From NCBI GenBank assembly GCA_020746105.1, contig CM036619.1, positions 7,265,942-7,329,941 of the forward strand: a stretch of DNA of 64,000 nucleotides. The letters run 5' to 3'. Both the position numbers and the translations under genes were made by a program. Positions 63,132 to 64,000 of the stretch are shown piece after piece (the first letter of the stretch is position 1; the number at the start of each line of letters is the position of its first letter). The notes beneath the pieces were generated by a model. That model searched no databases, was not told where the DNA came from, and worked only from the letters and a program-made list of their open reading frames with translations. Origin of the DNA: Trogon surrucura. Lineage: Eukaryota; Chordata; Aves; Trogoniformes; Trogonidae.

Positions 63132-64000
63132 GCAGTGGTAAACTAAGGAGTGGCATAAAATCAGATATTTATAGACATCTGAATCCTTCGAATTTGTAAA
63201 TTTAGGTATACAACAGACATTGCCCAATTTCAGGGGATGTCTTTTTTCTTAGTCCTCTATTTTTTAACCCAACATCCAGTTATTTTTTAATTAACTAAGT
63301 ACTACAAACTATGAAACACAAATTTCCCCAAACCTTTCAAGCCAGAGGGTCTACTCTACTTTAAAGCCATTCTATGTCTTGAATCAGTCACTGTTGAAAA
63401 GAACGATAAAGAATAAGGCCCCACTGCATGGTATTTGTAGCTCTGGGCTTTTAACATGCTTAGGAATTACCACATGGGCAGTTACCCTTTTATGCCTTTA
63501 AGCACATAATTCAAAATAAAGTTGCAACACGCACTTCTTGCTTCCCAGCCCATTAAGCGATAAACAGGGTGAACAAGAGGCACTGACCAAACACAGGTAT
63601 GCCACAGAGAATTTGCCGATTCCCTTAATTTAGATTGGATTGATTGGATGGCTCTGAGGTTTGCTGGCAAATTACAGGTATTTGAATGTGTCATATTTTG
63701 GTATGATTCGGAACTGAGCAATTATTGAGGTATGCAAGAAGAGCAACTGATAAATACTACATTTAAGCCCATGGCGCAAGAGTTGGTGCTGACAGAAATC
63801 TAGAGCATTAACGGGCAAGTGTGAAAATCAGAAACCATTGTAAAAAACTGTAGACAAAGCCAGCAACTGCCCTAAGTCCTAATCTTTCCTCTTTTATAGC
63901 AGCACTTAGAATAAATTCTGCATTGGACTGAAGGCGAGATCACGCCGACTGAAAACAGCTTTAAAATTACAGATTATAATGTTGTCATTTTGTGTTTAAC

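Larger units (their letters stand above)
53741..64000 (-). other. KHDRBS3: KHDRBS3 upstream intron, partial
   Basis: Everything to the right of the penultimate exon belongs to the preceding intron, whose donor lies outside the window. I looked for the preceding tyrosine-rich exon and did not find it. The intron is AT-rich unique sequence with one clear insertion, the CR1 copy at 62450-63131. A 69-codon open frame at 57986-58195 on the minus strand is treated under findings. Confidence 0.8.

Noticed and set aside
1-64000. CRISPR arrays, bacterial operons, tRNA or rRNA genes
   Set aside because: No regularly spaced repeats, no prokaryotic gene organisation and no tRNA/rRNA signature were seen on either strand.

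Overview
The window is nuclear DNA from a bird, most likely a neoavian species. It carries many CR1 LINE copies with the avian 3' end (tandem 8-mers of the ATTCTATG type) and several solo LTRs of avian endogenous-retrovirus families. It is AT-rich with few CpGs, and it contains vertebrate-style spliced exons. No bacterial, plasmid or CRISPR-like content is present. I see no sign of a new multi-gene system.

The only protein-coding gene I can support is the 3' end of KHDRBS3 (SLM2/T-STAR, an RNA-binding splicing regulator of the Sam68 family), on the minus strand. The penultimate coding exon is at 53682-53740. The last coding exon with its stop is at 50320-50411. The 3'UTR ends near 49798 at a canonical AATAAA site. 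The rest of the gene lies beyond base 64000, so 53741-64000 is part of an intron. Downstream, still on the minus strand, are a well-formed 57-bp internal exon candidate (48827-48883) and a terminal exon candidate (about 45520-45655, with ATTAAA). Spliced after the penultimate exon, the 57-bp exon would replace the normal C-terminus, including its PY-type nuclear localisation motif, with a short new tail. This is the most interesting gene-level observation.

Bases 1 to about 45500 look like a gene desert downstream of KHDRBS3, made of unique AT-rich sequence and transposon copies. Region by region: CR1 fragments at 0.8, 2.2, 3.1-3.6 and 7.5 kb; an old LTR relic at about 5.8-6.4 kb; a small GC-rich, CpG-containing block with an RFX-like X-box at 12.0-12.3 kb; two related solo LTRs back to back in opposite orientation at 16659-17813 and 17848-19026, each with its own 5-bp target duplication; CR1 ends at 20.2 and 23.7 kb; a CR1 apparently inserted into another CR1 at 29.6-30.2 kb; a third solo LTR with a probable 6-bp target duplication at 31905-32828; a CR1 reverse-transcriptase relic and a CR1 3' end at 38.0-38.6 kb; CR1 copies at 46.0-46.7 and 47.5-47.7 kb between the KHDRBS3 alternative exons; and a fairly young CR1 with an open 205-codon C-terminal ORF2 piece in the KHDRBS3 intron at 62.45-63.13 kb.

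Family assignments come from recognising sequence, not from database searches. Element boundaries are approximate unless target duplications are stated.
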